Positions 1 through 10,299 of a stretch of DNA of 64,000 nucleotides are shown in pieces. The DNA is taken from NCBI RefSeq assembly GCF_000010525.1, contig NC_009937.1, forward strand, positions 5,112,001 through 5,176,000, read 5' to 3'. The stretch is from Azorhizobium caulinodans ORS 571. GTDB lineage: Bacteria > Pseudomonadota > Alphaproteobacteria > Rhizobiales > Xanthobacteraceae. Numbering within the stretch: position 1 is the first letter of the stretch; the number at the start of each line of letters is the position of its first letter. Both the position numbers and the translations under genes were made by a program. The notes under the pieces were generated by a model, which did not search any database, was not told where the DNA came from, and saw only the letters and a list, made by a program, of their open reading frames with translations.

Positions 1-1
1 G

Positions 2-700
2 CGCACCGTGGAAGAGGAGAACCCGGCGCTCGGCTGGCGGGCCATCCGCCTCGGCCTCGACCGGCCCGGCCTGCTGCGCAGCCAGATCCGCGCGCTGCTG
101 CGGGCGGCAGCGGGCCGCGAGCTGCGCGTCATGTTCCCCATGGTGGCGGACGTGGCGGAGTTCGATCAGGCCCGTACCATTCTGGAGCGCGAGCTTACCC
201 ATCTGCGCAAGCACGGCCATAGCCTTCCCGAGAAGGTCTATGCCGGCGCCATGGTGGAGGTGCCCTCGCTGCTGTTCCAGCTCGACGAGATCCTCTCCCG
301 CGCCGACTTCCTGTCGGTGGGCTCGAACGACCTCGTGCAGTTCCTGTTCGCCGCCGACCGCTCCAACGTCCGGGTGGCGGACCGCTTCGATCCGCTCTCC
401 CCCGCAGCGCTGCGGGCCTTCCGCATGGTGGCGCAGGCCGGCGCCCGGCACGGCAAGCCGGTGACGCTGTGCGGCGAACTCGCCTCCCGCCCGCTGGAAG
501 CCATTGCGCTCGCCGCCGTGGGCTTCCGCGCGCTGTCGCTCTCGCCGGCGGCCGTTGGCCCGGTGAAGTCGGTGCTGCTGGACCTTGATCTCGGCGCCGC
601 CCGCGCCCTCATCGAGCCGCTGCTGGCGGACACCACCGGCACCGCCGACATTCGCGCGCGGCTGAAGGACTTCGCCGAAACCAGCGGCCTGTCCTTCTAG
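2..700 (+). CDS. ptsP: EI-Ntr, PEP-protein phosphotransferase, C-terminal part
   Basis: C-terminal part of enzyme I of the nitrogen phosphotransferase system, which takes phosphate from PEP and hands it to NPr in the cytoplasm. The frame is already open at base 2, so the gene starts outside the window. The GTG at 8 lies inside the conserved run [13 protein letters not shown] and is not a start. What is visible is the PEP-utilising TIM barrel: [10 protein letters not shown] (residues 103-112 counted from base 8) and LCGELAS (154-160), which carries the active-site Cys of this family. The GAF and phosphohistidine domains would lie upstream and cannot be checked, so ptsP rather than ptsI rests on sequence style and on the ptsP-prfA-prmC neighbourhood common in alphaproteobacteria. 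Confidence 0.9.
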   Translation, partial: RTVEEENPALGWRAIRLGLDRPGLLRSQIRALLRAAAGRELRVMFPMVADVAEFDQARTILERELTHLRKHGHSLPEKVYAGAMVEVPSLLFQLDEILSRADFLSVGSNDLVQFLFAADRSNVRVADRFDPLSPAALRAFRMVAQAGARHGKPVTLCGELASRPLEAIALAAVGFRALSLSPAAVGPVKSVLLDLDLGAARALIEPLLADTTGTADIRARLKDFAETSGLSF

Positions 701-764
701 CCGCCATGACACGCCTTGCCCCCCCTGGCGGCCGTGCCGCCGCTTCGGGCCCCGGAGGCCCGGC

Positions 765-1838
765 ATGAGCATCGAGTTGCCCACCGCCAAGCTGGACCAG
801 CTGGTGGCCCGCCACGCGGAAGTGGAAGCCCTGCTCGCGGCCGGTGCCGAGGGCGAGGAATATGTGCGGCTGGGGCGCGAATTCTCCGACCTCTCGCCGG
901 TGGTGGAGCAGGTGCGCGCCCTGCGCGCCGCCGAGCGCGATCTGGCCGACGCCCGCGAGCTGCTGGCCGATCCCGAGATGCGCGACCTCGCCCAGAGCGA
1001 AGTGACGCGGCTCGAGGCGGAGCTGGAGACGCTCGCCAAGGAGGTGCGCCTCGCCCTCCTGCCCAAGGACGCCATGGACGAGCGCGGCGTCATCCTTGAA
1101 GTGCGCGCCGGCACCGGCGGCGACGAGGCGGCGCTGTTCGCCGGCGACCTGTTCCGCATGTATGCGCGCTATGCCGCCGAGAAGGGCTGGAGCGTCGAGC
1201 TCCTCTCCGAGAGCGAGGGCACGGTGGGCGGCTACAAGGAAGTGGTGGCCGCCGTGCACGGGCGCGGCGCCTATGCCCGCCTGAAGTTCGAATCCGGCGT
1301 CCACCGGGTGCAGCGGGTGCCCGACACGGAGACCTCCGGCCGCATCCACACCTCTGCCGCCACCGTGGCCGTGCTGCCCGAGGCGGAGGACGTGGACGTG
1401 GACATCAACGAGAGCGACCTGCGCATCGACGTCTATCGCGCTCAGGGCGCCGGCGGCCAGCACGTGAACAAGACCGAGAGCGCGGTGCGCATCACTCACA
1501 TTCCCACCGGCATGGTGGTGGCGGTGCAGGACGAGCGCTCCCAGCACCGGAACAAGGCCCGTGCCATGGCGCTGCTGCGCTCGCGCATGCTGGACGAGGA
1601 GCGCCAGAAGGCGGATGCCAACCGCGCCGCCGACCGCAAGGGCCAGGTGGGCTCCGGCGACCGCTCCGAACGCATCCGCACCTACAATTTCCCCCAGGGG
1701 CGCGTGACCGACCACCGCATCAACCTCACGCTCTACAAGCTGGACGAGGTGATGACGGGACAGGCGCTCGACGAGATCATCGATCCGCTGCTCACGGAAC
1801 ATCAGGCGAGCCTGATGGCCGCCGCCGACGAGGCCTGA
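765..1838 (+). CDS. prfA: Peptide chain release factor 1
   Basis: Recognises UAA and UAG stop codons and triggers peptidyl-tRNA hydrolysis on the ribosome. The 357-residue length is normal for RF1. The GGQ catalytic motif is at residues 230-232, in [13 protein letters not shown]. The codon-reading tripeptide is PDT at 186-188 (PAT in E. coli), in [23 protein letters not shown]-like context; RF2 would have SPF there. The ATG at 765 follows a 64-base gap after ptsP. prmC, which methylates the GGQ glutamine, starts 3 bases after this stop, so enzyme and substrate are co-transcribed. Confidence 0.98.
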   Translation: MSIELPTAKLDQLVARHAEVEALLAAGAEGEEYVRLGREFSDLSPVVEQVRALRAAERDLADARELLADPEMRDLAQSEVTRLEAELETLAKEVRLALLPKDAMDERGVILEVRAGTGGDEAALFAGDLFRMYARYAAEKGWSVELLSESEGTVGGYKEVVAAVHGRGAYARLKFESGVHRVQRVPDTETSGRIHTSAATVAVLPEAEDVDVDINESDLRIDVYRAQGAGGQHVNKTESAVRITHIPTGMVVAVQDERSQHRNKARAMALLRSRMLDEERQKADANRAADRKGQVGSGDRSERIRTYNFPQGRVTDHRINLTLYKLDEVMTGQALDEIIDPLLTEHQASLMAAADEA

Positions 1839-1841
1839 GGC

Positions 1842-2705
1842 ATGACCGCGCCGCCCCTCACCCTCGGCGGCCTGCGGCGTCAGCTCGCCACGCGCTTCAG
1901 CGCAGCCGGCATCGACAGCCCGGACCTCGACGCTTCCCTCCTGATCGCTCATGCGCTCGGCCTCGAGCCGGGCGACGTGCGCCTGCGGGGCGCCGATCCG
2001 CTCGCGCCCGACGCCCTGCCCCGCATCGAGGCACTCGCGGCGCAGCGTTTGTCCGGCGTGCCGGTGGCGCGGCTCGTCGGCGAGAAGGAGTTCTGGAGCC
2101 TTAGCTTCTCCCTCTCGCCGGAGACGCTGGTGCCGCGCCCCGACACCGAAACCGTGGTGGAGGCGGCGCTCATGACCGTGACGGACCGCACCGCGCCGCT
2201 GCACATCCTCGATCTTGGCACCGGCTCGGGCGCCATCCTCGCCGCGCTGCTGGTGGAACTGCCGGCAGCGGTCGGGATCGGCGTCGATCAGTCGGAAGGC
2301 GCGGCCCGCACCGCCCGCGACAATCTCGCCCGCGCGGGATTGCAGGGCCGCGGCACCGTCATCGTCGGCGACTGGGCAAGCGCGCTCGGCGGCGGCTTCG
2401 ACCTCGTGGTCTCCAACCCGCCCTATATCCCGAGCATCGACATCGTGGGCCTCGCCATCGAGGTGCGCGAGAACGACCCGCTGGCGGCCCTCGACGGCGG
2501 CGCGGACGGCCTCTCCTCCTACCGTATCATTGCCGCCGAGGCGCCAAGGCTGCTGAAGGCCGGCGGGCATCTGGTGCTGGAGCTGGGGATCGGGCAGGAG
2601 GCGGAAGTCGCCGCCCTCGCAGGTGCAGCAGGACTCGCCATAACCGGCCCCGCCCGGCGCGACCTTGGCGGCATTCCCCGCGCCCTTGTCGCCCGGCGAT
2701 CCTGA
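1842..2705 (+). CDS. prmC: Release factor glutamine methyltransferase
   Basis: S-adenosylmethionine-dependent N5-methyltransferase that modifies the GGQ glutamine of release factors. The AdoMet-binding motif DLGTGSG is at 124-130 and the family signature NPPY at 192-195 (VVSNPPYIPS). The N-terminal helical domain (about 1-110), which holds the release factor, is present, and the 287-residue length is typical. It lies 3 bases after prfA, indicating one transcript. The NPPY motif alone is shared with other amino-methylating enzymes, but its position next to prfA settles the identity. Confidence 0.97.
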   Translation: MTAPPLTLGGLRRQLATRFSAAGIDSPDLDASLLIAHALGLEPGDVRLRGADPLAPDALPRIEALAAQRLSGVPVARLVGEKEFWSLSFSLSPETLVPRPDTETVVEAALMTVTDRTAPLHILDLGTGSGAILAALLVELPAAVGIGVDQSEGAARTARDNLARAGLQGRGTVIVGDWASALGGGFDLVVSNPPYIPSIDIVGLAIEVRENDPLAALDGGADGLSSYRIIAAEAPRLLKAGGHLVLELGIGQEAEVAALAGAAGLAITGPARRDLGGIPRALVARRS

Positions 2706-3222
2706 TCCGGCGAACCATGCGCTGGCCGCAGAGCTTGCCGCAAGGTCCCGTTGTCTCAAAAAAATCACTTGGAAGCAGGGGGCGAACTGGCTAGTGTCCG
2801 GACAGGTGTCGAACCGATGTGGCGGCCGAAGCGGCGGCTGCGAGCTTCCGAAATCTGGGCAGGATCTCTCGGACGCTGCGGAAGGCGGAACCCGACTGCG
2901 CGCGACCGGCGCGCTGCGGCGCACCTTCTCGGGACGGCTCAAGACGCCATTTCCTCGCGGTCACGCCTGTCCGTGTGACGTTGAGGTTTCACGTGGCTTG
3001 CCGCGCGTTGTCGCGCGGAGCGGGGCACATGGTCAGACAGATCCTGAAGTCATTTTGTCCGGAACACCCGTGACGGCCGAGCGCAACAAGCCTCAGGCCA
3101 GAGTGGCGCGGTGTGCTCGGATGATGATCCTCCGGCCGAAGCCGGTGCGCGCAGCGCATCTTCGCTTCGGAAGCCGGATGCAGGCAGCGGCGGCACAGCC
3201 GAGTGAGTAGAGAACGATCCGC
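2706..3222. other. Long non-coding gap before the DUF4167 gene
   Basis: This 517-base stretch has no reading frame with a plausible protein. The frames that cross it are low-complexity or run into neighbouring genes. It holds a 7-A run near 2759-2765 and a short palindrome TGTCCGGACA near 2796. The last ~100 bases before the DUF4167 start contain several GC-rich inverted segments (around 3130-3185) that could form a structured 5' leader. I could not fix a promoter or identify a known RNA family here. Confidence 0.4.
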
Positions 3223-4350
3223 ATGAGAAATGGTCAGCAGAAGCGCATGCGCGGCCGCAACCGCCGAAGCTCCAACCCGATGACCCGGGTGTATGAGTCG
3301 AACGGACCGGACGTGAAGGTGCGCGGCACCGCCCACCATATTGCCGAGAAGTATCTGCAGCTCGCCCGCGATGCGCAGTCCTCCGGCGACCACGTGGCGG
3401 CCGAAAACTACTATCAGCACGCCGAGCACTATCAGCGCCTCATCGCCTCCCTCCAGGGCCAGTTCGGCCAGCCCGGCTTCGGCCGGGAGGACGAGATGGA
3501 CGACGAGGACATGGACGAGGCCGGCTTCGACGGGCCGCAGCCCGGCTACCAGCCGCGCGAACAGAACTACCAGGGCCGCGACCGCGAGCAGAACTATCAG
3601 CCGCGCGAGAACCGCCAGCCCCGCGACAACCGGCAGAACGGCAACCAGCCGCGCCGCAATCGCGACGAGGACGGCGAGGGCAACTACCAGCCGCGCGAAT
3701 TCCGCTCCCGCCGGGACGATAACGAGGGCGGCTACCAGCCCCGCGAGAACCGGCAGCCGCGCGAGCCGCGTCAGCCCCGCGAGGAGGGTGAGGGTCATTA
3801 CGGCCGCCAGCCGCGCATGCCCCGTGAGGAAGGCGAAGGCGGCTACGCCCCCCGCCCCCCGCGCCAGCCGCGCGAAGAGGGCGAGGGTTATGCGCCCCGC
3901 CCGGCCCGCGAGCCGCGCGAACCTCGTGAGCCCCGCGAGGAGGGCGAGGCGCCCTACGCCGCCCGCGCCCCGCGCGAGGAACGCGAGAGCGCCCCGGCGC
4001 CCCGCTCCCGCCGCAGCCGCGACGACAGCGAGAGCTATTCCGCCCGTGAGCCCCGCGAGCCGCGCCCCGCGCCGGTGAGCGAGGAGGCGGCGCCCGCCCC
4101 GGCGCCTGCGCCCACCCGCTCGCGCGCCCGTAAGGAGCGTGAGCCGGCGCAGCCCGAGCTCGGCCTGCCGTCCTTCATCACCGGCGGCACCAAGGAGCGC
4201 GCCGCGGCCGCCCCGGCCCCCGCCGCGAGCGAGGAACAGGGCGAGGAAGCCCCGCGCTTCGCCACCCGCCGCCGCCGCCGCTTCCGCACCACGGAAGAGG
4301 GCGCGGAGGCCGCGCCGGCCGGCTCCACCGAGCCGCAGTTCGACAACTGA
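3223..4350 (+). CDS. DUF4167 protein with Pro-Arg-Glu repeats
   Basis: A 375-residue protein of unknown function. The N-terminal ~85 residues match the DUF4167 domain common in Rhizobiales: a basic start (RNGQQKRMRGRNRRSSNPM), then KVRGTAHHIAEKYLQLARDA and a helix ending YYQHAEHYQRLI. From about residue 105 onward it is disordered and highly charged, built of degenerate QPRE / PREEGEG units rich in Arg, Glu, Pro, Gln and Tyr. The C-terminal ~40 residues are basic (TRRRRRFRTTEEG). The basic head and RGG-like composition suggest nucleic-acid binding, but that is inference. The start at 3223 is set by domain homology; the Shine-Dalgarno signal is weak. A strong terminator follows at 4433-4464. 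Confidence 0.85.
   Translation: MRNGQQKRMRGRNRRSSNPMTRVYESNGPDVKVRGTAHHIAEKYLQLARDAQSSGDHVAAENYYQHAEHYQRLIASLQGQFGQPGFGREDEMDDEDMDEAGFDGPQPGYQPREQNYQGRDREQNYQPRENRQPRDNRQNGNQPRRNRDEDGEGNYQPREFRSRRDDNEGGYQPRENRQPREPRQPREEGEGHYGRQPRMPREEGEGGYAPRPPRQPREEGEGYAPRPAREPREPREPREEGEAPYAARAPREERESAPAPRSRRSRDDSESYSAREPREPRPAPVSEEAAPAPAPAPTRSRARKEREPAQPELGLPSFITGGTKERAAAAPAPAASEEQGEEAPRFATRRRRRFRTTEEGAEAAPAGSTEPQFDN
3541..4060 (+). repeat. Degenerate in-frame repeats coding QPRE/PREEGEG units
   Basis: Within the DUF4167 gene, short imperfect direct repeats such as cagccgcgcgag and ccccgcgaggagggcgag recur every 30-60 bases and encode QPRE and PREEGEG. Spacing is irregular and there are no unique spacers, so this is a coding repeat likely to vary in copy number between strains. 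Confidence 0.75.
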
Positions 4351-4432
4351 GCCCAGGGCGACCGCGTCGTCTAGGCAACGGACCGCGAGGGTAACGGCCG
4401 AAGCCTTTCCTCCTGACGGTCCGCAGAAACAC

Positions 4433-4464
4433 AAACGGCCCCGGTCTCGCGACCGGGGCCGTTT
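4433..4464. terminator. Intrinsic terminator, probably bidirectional
   Basis: A perfect 14-bp stem (4433-4446 with 4451-4464) with loop TCGC, followed by TCTTTC on the plus strand. It lies between convergent genes, 82 bases after the DUF4167 stop and 26 bases beyond the chemoreceptor stop on the other strand. The stem starts with AAA and ends with TTT, so either direction gets a short U run. Confidence 0.92.
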
Positions 4465-4490
4465 TCTTTCGTCCGCAGGCCAGCGCCCCG

Positions 4491-6185
4491 TCAGGCCACC
4501 TTCAGGTCGCTCACGAAGGCCTCGACCACCTCGCGCAGGTCTGCCGCCTGATGGGACAGGCCTTCGGAGAGGGCCAGCAGTTCCGTGGAGGCCGACCCGG
4601 TGAGTTCGGCCGCCTGCCCGACACCCGAGATATTGCTCGTCACCTGCTGCGTGCCGGAGGCCGCCTTCTGGCAGTTCTGGGCGATCTCGCCGGTGGCCGC
4701 GCCCTGCTCCTCCACCGCGCCGGCGATGGAGGCGGACATCTGCTTCAGGCTGGAGATCACCCGGATGATCTCCGCCATGGACGACACCGTGCCCTCGGTG
4801 GCCCGCTGGATCTCGCTGATCTTGCCCGAAATCTCGTCCGTGGCCCGGCCGGTCTGGCTGGCGAGTTCCTTCACCTCGCTTGCCACCACGGCGAACCCCT
4901 TGCCCGCTTCACCCGCGCGCGCCGCCTCGATGGTGGCGTTGAGGGCCAGCAGGTTGGTCTGATCGGCGATGCCCTTGATGAGGGCGAGCACGTCGCCGAT
5001 GGCGGCGGCAGCGGTGGCGAGTTCCGCGATGCGAGCGTTGGACGTTTCGGCCTCCTTGAAGGCCACATCGGCCACCTCGGCCGAATGGCTCACCTGGCTG
5101 GTGATCTCCCGCACGGAGGCGGCGAGTTCCTCGGACGAGGCAGCAACCGTCTGCACATTCGTCGCCGCTTCCTCGGCCGCAGCTGCCACAGCCTGCGCCT
5201 GACGGGAGGTCTGCTCCGCCGTCGCGGAGAGATTGCGGGCCGAGCCGGCCACTTCACCGGACGAGGTCGCGAAGACGGACGACAGCTCGCTCATGCGCGA
5301 CACGAAGTTTTCCGCCAGAGCATTGCGGTGGGCGAGTTGTTCCCGCTCGGCCTCCGCGCGCTGCATCTGCGCCGCCCGGATCACCTCCGCGTCCCGCAAC
5401 TGGCCCTGGAGCACCTCGAGGGACGCGGCCATCGCGCCGATCTCGTCACGGCGCGAGGTGCCGGTAATGGCCTCGTGCAGCCGGCCGGCGCCGAGCGCTG
5501 ACATGGCCGCCATCAACGCCCGCAACGGCGCCACGATGCCCCGGCGCACCAGAACCACGGCCACCGCAAAGACGACCAGCGTGCCGAGGACGATCGTCGC
5601 GAGCGTGACCATGCTGGTCCGGCCGGACGCTTCGCCCAGCGCGACGGTTTCCCCATCCACCCGCTTCTCGGCGAGGATGTTCATGGCGGAGAGCATCTTG
5701 CCCACGGTACGCAGGGCGGGCTCGCAGCCCTCGAGCATCAGCTTCTGGGCGCGGGCATTGCTCGCCGCATCGTCAGTGCCGTTGGCGAGACGCACCACTT
5801 CGGCGCAGGACTGCTCATAGGCCCGATGGAAGGCGGCTCCGATGCGGCGGAACTCGGCGGCATCGGGCGGCGCATGCTGGGCACCGGCCTCGATCTGCAC
5901 GTCCCAATACTTGAGGCTGTTGGCCTGCGCCTGACGGGCAGCGGCGTCCGCCTCGGGCGAAGCGGCCGCGATGTTCTGGTAGATGGCGGCGACCACATCC
6001 GAAATGGCCCGGTTGGCGCGGGAATTGTCCCTGAGGCTCTTGGCTTCGCCGTTCACCAGAAGCGCATAAGCCGCGTCGATCCTCATCATGTTGGCCGCCG
6101 CGAACCAGGCGCCGCCCAGACTGATGATCGCCAGCGCACCCACGAGGGTGGCGACCTTCCAAAGCATCTTCAGGTTGTTGTACAT
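4491..6185 (-). CDS. Methyl-accepting chemotaxis protein
   Basis: Membrane chemoreceptor of 564 residues. The first membrane segment is at about 10-33 ([20 protein letters not shown]), followed by a ~160-residue periplasmic sensor region of four-helix-bundle type. The second membrane segment ([16 protein letters not shown]) leads into a HAMP domain and the cytoplasmic signalling helices. The kinase-contact tip with [19 protein letters not shown] and [13 protein letters not shown] is intact. I chose the ATG at 6185 because the reverse strand reads AGGGAAGGGG just before it; the longer frame to 6248 adds 21 residues with no receptor character. No che genes are nearby, so it must use CheA/CheW encoded elsewhere. 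The ligand is unknown. Confidence 0.93.
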   Translation of the reverse strand: MYNNLKMLWKVATLVGALAIISLGGAWFAAANMMRIDAAYALLVNGEAKSLRDNSRANRAISDVVAAIYQNIAAASPEADAAARQAQANSLKYWDVQIEAGAQHAPPDAAEFRRIGAAFHRAYEQSCAEVVRLANGTDDAASNARAQKLMLEGCEPALRTVGKMLSAMNILAEKRVDGETVALGEASGRTSMVTLATIVLGTLVVFAVAVVLVRRGIVAPLRALMAAMSALGAGRLHEAITGTSRRDEIGAMAASLEVLQGQLRDAEVIRAAQMQRAEAEREQLAHRNALAENFVSRMSELSSVFATSSGEVAGSARNLSATAEQTSRQAQAVAAAAEEAATNVQTVAASSEELAASVREITSQVSHSAEVADVAFKEAETSNARIAELATAAAAIGDVLALIKGIADQTNLLALNATIEAARAGEAGKGFAVVASEVKELASQTGRATDEISGKISEIQRATEGTVSSMAEIIRVISSLKQMSASIAGAVEEQGAATGEIAQNCQKAASGTQQVTSNISGVGQAAELTGSASTELLALSEGLSHQAADLREVVEAFVSDLKVA

Positions 6186-6765
6186 CGCGGTCCCCTTCCC
6201 TGCATGGGACGAGGATCGCCTGCCGTTCCCAGATCCCGTCCGGAACAAGAGGAGGCATTATTATAAGGGAGAGCTTGCCGCTGGCTGTCGCCAAACTGTC
6301 ATGCTTGAAGTGCGCCGCCGAGCCAAAGTCACCAGCATCGAGACGCGCGCTCGACAAGGCCTCGTTCGTCGTTGACGAGACACCTACTTGAGAAATGACC
6401 TGATTCGGTTGGGGCTGAAGCGATTGAATAGGGACCTGCCAATCTAAGCGGGCAGGTCCCTAAACTTCAGAATCCTCAGAGTTCAAACACCTTATCCAGA
6501 AGATGACGAACCAAAGGATAAAGATCGCGAAACAAAGGGTACAGGGCACGCAGAAGAAGCGCCCAGTCTCGAACATTCCCGCGAAGACGCCAGCGCATAG
6601 CCGAGCCTCCCAACAAATGGGTGGCCAAACCTCATGCGAGCGCCGCAGTGTTCAGCGAATGAAGATCCGAGCGCCGGATCCGATAATCTTATCGTAACAG
6701 GGTACCCAGCTTAGCGCAAGTACCGTCCTGTATTGCACGAATAGGCCGCTGCCCCGTTACTCTGC
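6186..6765. other. Non-coding gap of lower GC
   Basis: This ~580-base gap between the chemoreceptor start and the coaA stop is clearly less GC-rich than its flanks, especially 6290-6700. A 64-codon frame at 6503-6697 shows no Shine-Dalgarno signal or recognisable domain and I do not call it a gene. The only strong structure is the inverted repeat at 6429-6462. The composition could mark old foreign DNA. Confidence 0.5.
6429..6462. repeat. 12-bp inverted repeat in AT-richer gap
   Basis: The arms TAGGGACCTGCC (6429-6440) and GGCAGGTCCCTA (6451-6462) are perfect complements around a 10-base loop. There is no T run on either side, so it is a weak terminator candidate; it could equally be a protein-binding site or a scar of a mobile element. 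Confidence 0.6.
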
Positions 6766-7728
6766 CTACAGCTTGCGGAGCTGAACCTCTGCGACTTCGT
6801 GGTCGCCAGCCTTGCGCAGGATGAGGTTGGCGCGCTGCCGGGTGGGCAGGATGTTCTCCCGCAGGTTCGTCAGGTTGATCCGGTGCCAGATGGAGAGCGC
6901 CGTCTCCCGCGCTTCTTCTTCCGTGAGCTTGGAATAGCGATGGAAGTAGGACAGCGGATCCTTGAAGGCGGTCTCGCGCAGCCGCATGAAGCGCTGCACA
7001 TACCAATGCTCCAGCACGTCCTCGTCGGCATCGATATAGACCGAGAAGTCGAAGAAGTCGGAGACGAAGGGAATGGCCTTGCCATCGCGCGGCGGACGCC
7101 CCGTCTGGAGCACGTTCAGCCCCTCGACGATGAGGATGTCCGGCCGGTCCACCTCCACCATCTGGTCGGGCAGCACGTCATAGAAGAAATGGGAATACAG
7201 CGGCGCCTTCACCGGCCGGCGGCCGGCCTTGATGTCGGTGAGGAAGCGCAGCAGCAGCGAGAGGTCGTAGCTCTCGGGAAAGCCCTTCTTCTCCATCAGC
7301 CCTTCGCGCTGGAGCACGGCATTGGGCAGGAGGAAGCCGTCGGTGGTCACGAGATCCACCTTGGGCGTGTGGGGCCAGCGGGCGAGCAGCGCCTGGAGGA
7401 CGCGCGCCGTGGTGGACTTGCCCACCGCCACCGATCCCGCAACGCCGATGATGTAGGGCATCTTGCCCTCGGCATTGTTGCGGTGGTCGAGGAACTGGCT
7501 CATGGCGCGGAAAAGCTTCTGCGTCGCGCCCACATACATGGAGAGCAGGCGCGAGAGCGGCAGGTAGATCTCTTCCACCTCACGGATGGACAGGCGGTCG
7601 TTGAGGCCCTGCAACCGCAGGATCTCCTCCGCCCCCAGCGTCATCGGCGTGTCTTCACGCAGTTGCGCCCATTCCGCGCGAGTGAAGGTGCGATAGGGCG
7701 AAAGCCCGGGGTCAAGCCGTTGATCCAT
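6766..7728 (-). CDS. coaA: Pantothenate kinase, type I
   Basis: Phosphorylates pantothenate in the first committed step of coenzyme A synthesis. The 320-residue length is typical of the bacterial type I enzyme. The Walker A loop [12 protein letters not shown] is at 95-106, and the family segments [16 protein letters not shown] and [12 protein letters not shown] are present. The ATG at 7728 begins [15 protein letters not shown], which matches the family start. It is the last gene of the his operon (31 bases after hisE), an arrangement frequent in Rhizobiales. Confidence 0.96.
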
Positions 7729-7759
7729 GGGCCCAATATCCTCCCAACACCATCACCAC

Positions 7760-8089
7760 TCAGCTCCGTTGTCTCGAAGCTTTTTCTTCGTGGCCGGACT
7801 GGCGGGTGCGCCGGGCGAGTTCCGCATGGACCTCGTCCAGTTCCACGCCCTTGGCGTGCAGCAGGACCGCCAGATGATAAAGCAGGTCCGCCGTTTCCGA
7901 TATGACGGCGGCCTTGTCCGAACCGACGGCGGCCAGCGCCGTCTCAACCGCTTCCTCGCCCAGCTTCTGGGCGCACTTGGAAATGCCCTTGTCGAGCAGC
8001 GAGCGGGTGTAGGACGCCCCCGCATCCGCCTGCGCGCGCGCGGCGACGATGCGTTCCAGGTCCGCGAGGGTGACGCGATCTTCGCTCAT
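7760..8089 (-). CDS. hisE: Phosphoribosyl-ATP pyrophosphatase
   Basis: Second step of histidine synthesis: hydrolyses phosphoribosyl-ATP to phosphoribosyl-AMP and pyrophosphate. This is a short all-alpha protein (109 residues) with the MazG-like motif [13 protein letters not shown] and [13 protein letters not shown], carrying the acidic residues that bind Mg. It is a stand-alone HisE, as usual in alphaproteobacteria where hisI is separate; no hisI is in this window. It lies between hisF and coaA on the same strand. Confidence 0.96.
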   Translation of the reverse strand: MSEDRVTLADLERIVAARAQADAGASYTRSLLDKGISKCAQKLGEEAVETALAAVGSDKAAVISETADLLYHLAVLLHAKGVELDEVHAELARRTRQSGHEEKASRQRS

Positions 8090-8143
8090 CGTCCCAGCCT
8101 TGAGGTTGCGGCTCCCGCCCCGGAGCCGTGAGAGGGTGGCCCC

Positions 8144-8920
8144 TCAGGTATCCATGCGCACCGGCAGCCCGGCGGCGGCGAGCCGCTCCTTGGCCTGCCG
8201 GACGGTGAAGGTGCCGAAGTGGAAGATGGAGGCGGCGAGCACGGCGGTCGCCCCACCCTCGCGGATGCCGTCCACCATATGGTCGAGCGTGCCGACGCCC
8301 CCGGAGGCGATCACCGGCACCTGCACGGCGTCCGCCACCGCGCGGGTGAGCGCCGTGTCGAAGCCCTTGCCGGTGCCGTCGCGGTCCATGGAGGTGAGCA
8401 GGATCTCGCCGGCGCCGAGGTCCACCACCTCGCGGGCGTATTCCACCACGTCGAGGCCCGTGGGCTTGCGCCCCCCGTGGGTGAAGATTTCCCAGCGCGG
8501 CGTCTCGCCGGGGCCGGACACCTGCTTGGCGTCGATGGCCACCACGATGCACTGCTCGCCGAACTTCTCCGCCGCCTCGCCCACGAAGGCGCGGCGGTGC
8601 ACGGCGGCGGTGTTGATGGAGACCTTGTCGGCGCCCGCCTGGAGGAGCGCGCGGACATCCTCCACCGTGCGCACGCCGCCGCCCACGGTCAGCGGCATGA
8701 AGCACTGCTCGGCGGTGCGGCGCACCACGTCGAGAATGGTGCCCCGGTTCTCGTGGCTGGCGGTGATGTCGAGGAAGGTCAGTTCGTCGGCGCCGGCCGC
8801 GTCATAGGCGCGGGCGGATTCCACCGGGTCGCCGGCATCGCGCAGATCGACGAACTGCACGCCCTTGACGACACGGCCGTCCTTCACATCGAGGCAGGGG
8901 ATGACGCGGACCTTCAGCAT
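8144..8920 (-). CDS. hisF: Imidazole glycerol phosphate synthase, cyclase subunit
   Basis: Cyclase half of the HisH-HisF enzyme. It uses ammonia from HisH to turn PRFAR into imidazole glycerol phosphate and AICAR. It is a 258-residue TIM barrel with the two half-barrel phosphate sites. The N-terminal [16 protein letters not shown] holds catalytic Asp11 of the family and [14 protein letters not shown] holds the second catalytic Asp. It starts 3 bases after hisA ends. Confidence 0.98.
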   Translation of the reverse strand: MLKVRVIPCLDVKDGRVVKGVQFVDLRDAGDPVESARAYDAAGADELTFLDITASHENRGTILDVVRRTAEQCFMPLTVGGGVRTVEDVRALLQAGADKVSINTAAVHRRAFVGEAAEKFGEQCIVVAIDAKQVSGPGETPRWEIFTHGGRKPTGLDVVEYAREVVDLGAGEILLTSMDRDGTGKGFDTALTRAVADAVQVPVIASGGVGTLDHMVDGIREGGATAVLAASIFHFGTFTVRQAKERLAAAGLPVRMDT

Positions 8921-8923
8921 GGG

Positions 8924-9664
8924 TCAGCTCCGTCCCGCCACCAGCGCGAGGGCCGCGCCGGGGTCCAGCCGCCCGTCATAGAGCGCCCGGCCGGTGATGG
9001 CGCCGGCAAGCTTCTTCGCGCGCGGCTCCAGAAGAGCCTCCACGTCCGCCAGAGAGGCGAGGCCGCCGGAGGCGATGACGGGGATGGACACCGCATCCGC
9101 CAGCGCGATGGTGGCGTCCATGTTGAGGCCCTTCAGGAGGCCGTCGCGGGCGATGTCGGTGTAGATGATGGCGGAGACGCCGGCATCCTCGAAGCGGCGG
9201 GCAATGTCCACCGCCGGCAGGTTCGAGGTCTCGGCCCAGCCCTGCACGGCCACATTGCCGTCGCGGGCATCGAGCCCGACCACTACGCGGCCGGGATGGG
9301 CCTTGGCGGCGGCCTTCACGAAGTCCGGATCGCGCACGGCGGCGGTGCCGAGGATGACGCGGGTGACGCCCTTCTCCAGCCAGCCGTCCACCGTCTTCAT
9401 GTCGCGGATGCCGCCGCCGAGCTGCACCGGGATGGAGACCGTCTCAAGGATGCGGTCCACGGCGGCCGCATTCACCGGATGGCCGGCGAAGGCGCCGTTG
9501 AGGTCCACGAGATGCAGATAGCGGAAGCCCAGCGCCTCGAACTCGCCGGCCTGGCTGGCGGGGTCGCGGTTGAACACGGTGGCCCGGTCCATGTCGCCCT
9601 GCTCCAGGCGCACGGCGAGGCCGTCCTTCAGATCGATGGCGGGAAAGAGGATCACGGGCGCCAC
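8924..9664 (-). CDS. hisA: ProFAR isomerase
   Basis: Fourth step of histidine synthesis: Amadori isomerisation of ProFAR to PRFAR. It is a 246-residue TIM barrel paralogous to HisF. The N-terminal [16 protein letters not shown] carries the catalytic Asp, and [14 protein letters not shown] carries the second acid. The start overlaps the end of hisH by 13 bases, consistent with translational coupling. Confidence 0.98.
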   Translation of the reverse strand: MAPVILFPAIDLKDGLAVRLEQGDMDRATVFNRDPASQAGEFEALGFRYLHLVDLNGAFAGHPVNAAAVDRILETVSIPVQLGGGIRDMKTVDGWLEKGVTRVILGTAAVRDPDFVKAAAKAHPGRVVVGLDARDGNVAVQGWAETSNLPAVDIARRFEDAGVSAIIYTDIARDGLLKGLNMDATIALADAVSIPVIASGGLASLADVEALLEPRAKKLAGAITGRALYDGRLDPGAALALVAGRS

Positions 9665-10299
9665 TTCAGGAAATTGGCGAGAAGCGCGAGGCCGAGCTTC
9701 TGGCTCTTCTCGGGATGGAACTGGGTGCCGGCCACATTGTCGCGGGCGACGGCGGCGGTGATGGTGCCGGCATAGTCGGTGGTCGCGAGAAGGTCCGCCG
9801 GATCGGCGAGCTTGAAGGCATAGGAATGCACGAAATAGGCGTGCAGCCCGTCCGGTCCGAGCGGGATGCCCTCCAGCAGGGCATGCGCGCGGGCCGGCTG
9901 GAGCGTGTTCCAGCCCATGTGCGGGATCTTGAGATCGGGATCGGACGGGGTGATGCGGTCCACCTCGCCCTTGATCCAGCCGAGGCCGGCGGTGACGCCA
10001 TGCTCCAGCCCGCGCTCGGCCAGCAATTGCAGGCCGACGCAGATGCCGAGGAACGGACGGCCCCGCCCGTGCACCGCTTCCTCGAGCGCCGCCACCATGC
10101 CGGGCACGGCGTCGAGGCCGCGGCGGCAGTCGGCGAAGGCGCCGACACCCGGCAGCACCACCCGGTCGGCGGCGCGGACCACGTCCGGATCGCTGGTCAC
10201 GACAATGCGCTCGCCCCCGGTGTCGAGGGCGGCGCGTTCAATGGCCTTGGCTGCGGAATGCAGGTTTCCGGAGCCGTAATCGACGATGGCAACAGTCAT
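9652..10299 (-). CDS. hisH: Imidazole glycerol phosphate synthase, glutaminase subunit
   Basis: Class I glutamine amidotransferase that supplies ammonia to HisF. It has 215 residues. The nucleophile Cys is in [12 protein letters not shown], and the catalytic His-x-Glu pair is in GTQFHPEKS. The ATG at 10299 gives the family start [15 protein letters not shown] and overlaps the stop of the DUF2628 gene by ATGA. The longer frame to 10422 merely runs through the neighbouring gene. Confidence 0.97.
   Translation of the reverse strand: MTVAIVDYGSGNLHSAAKAIERAALDTGGERIVVTSDPDVVRAADRVVLPGVGAFADCRRGLDAVPGMVAALEEAVHGRGRPFLGICVGLQLLAERGLEHGVTAGLGWIKGEVDRITPSDPDLKIPHMGWNTLQPARAHALLEGIPLGPDGLHAYFVHSYAFKLADPADLLATTDYAGTITAAVARDNVAGTQFHPEKSQKLGLALLANFLKWRP

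Noticed and set aside
609-2942. A 777-codon open frame on the minus strand across prfA and prmC
   Set aside because: It is antisense to two certain genes, is rich in His, Ala, Gly and Arg as expected from the high third-position GC of the other strand, and shows no domain.
2665-3210. Possible 181-residue protein between prmC and the DUF4167 gene
   Set aside because: It begins inside prmC, has no domain or start signal, and its composition is random-like; left as non-coding.
3541-4060. Possible CRISPR-like array
   Set aside because: The repeats are short, irregular and in frame inside the DUF4167 gene; there are no unique spacers of constant length.
6503-6697. Possible 64-residue small protein in the 6.2-6.8 kb gap
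   Set aside because: No ribosome-binding site, no hydrophobic segment or known domain; basic random-like composition.
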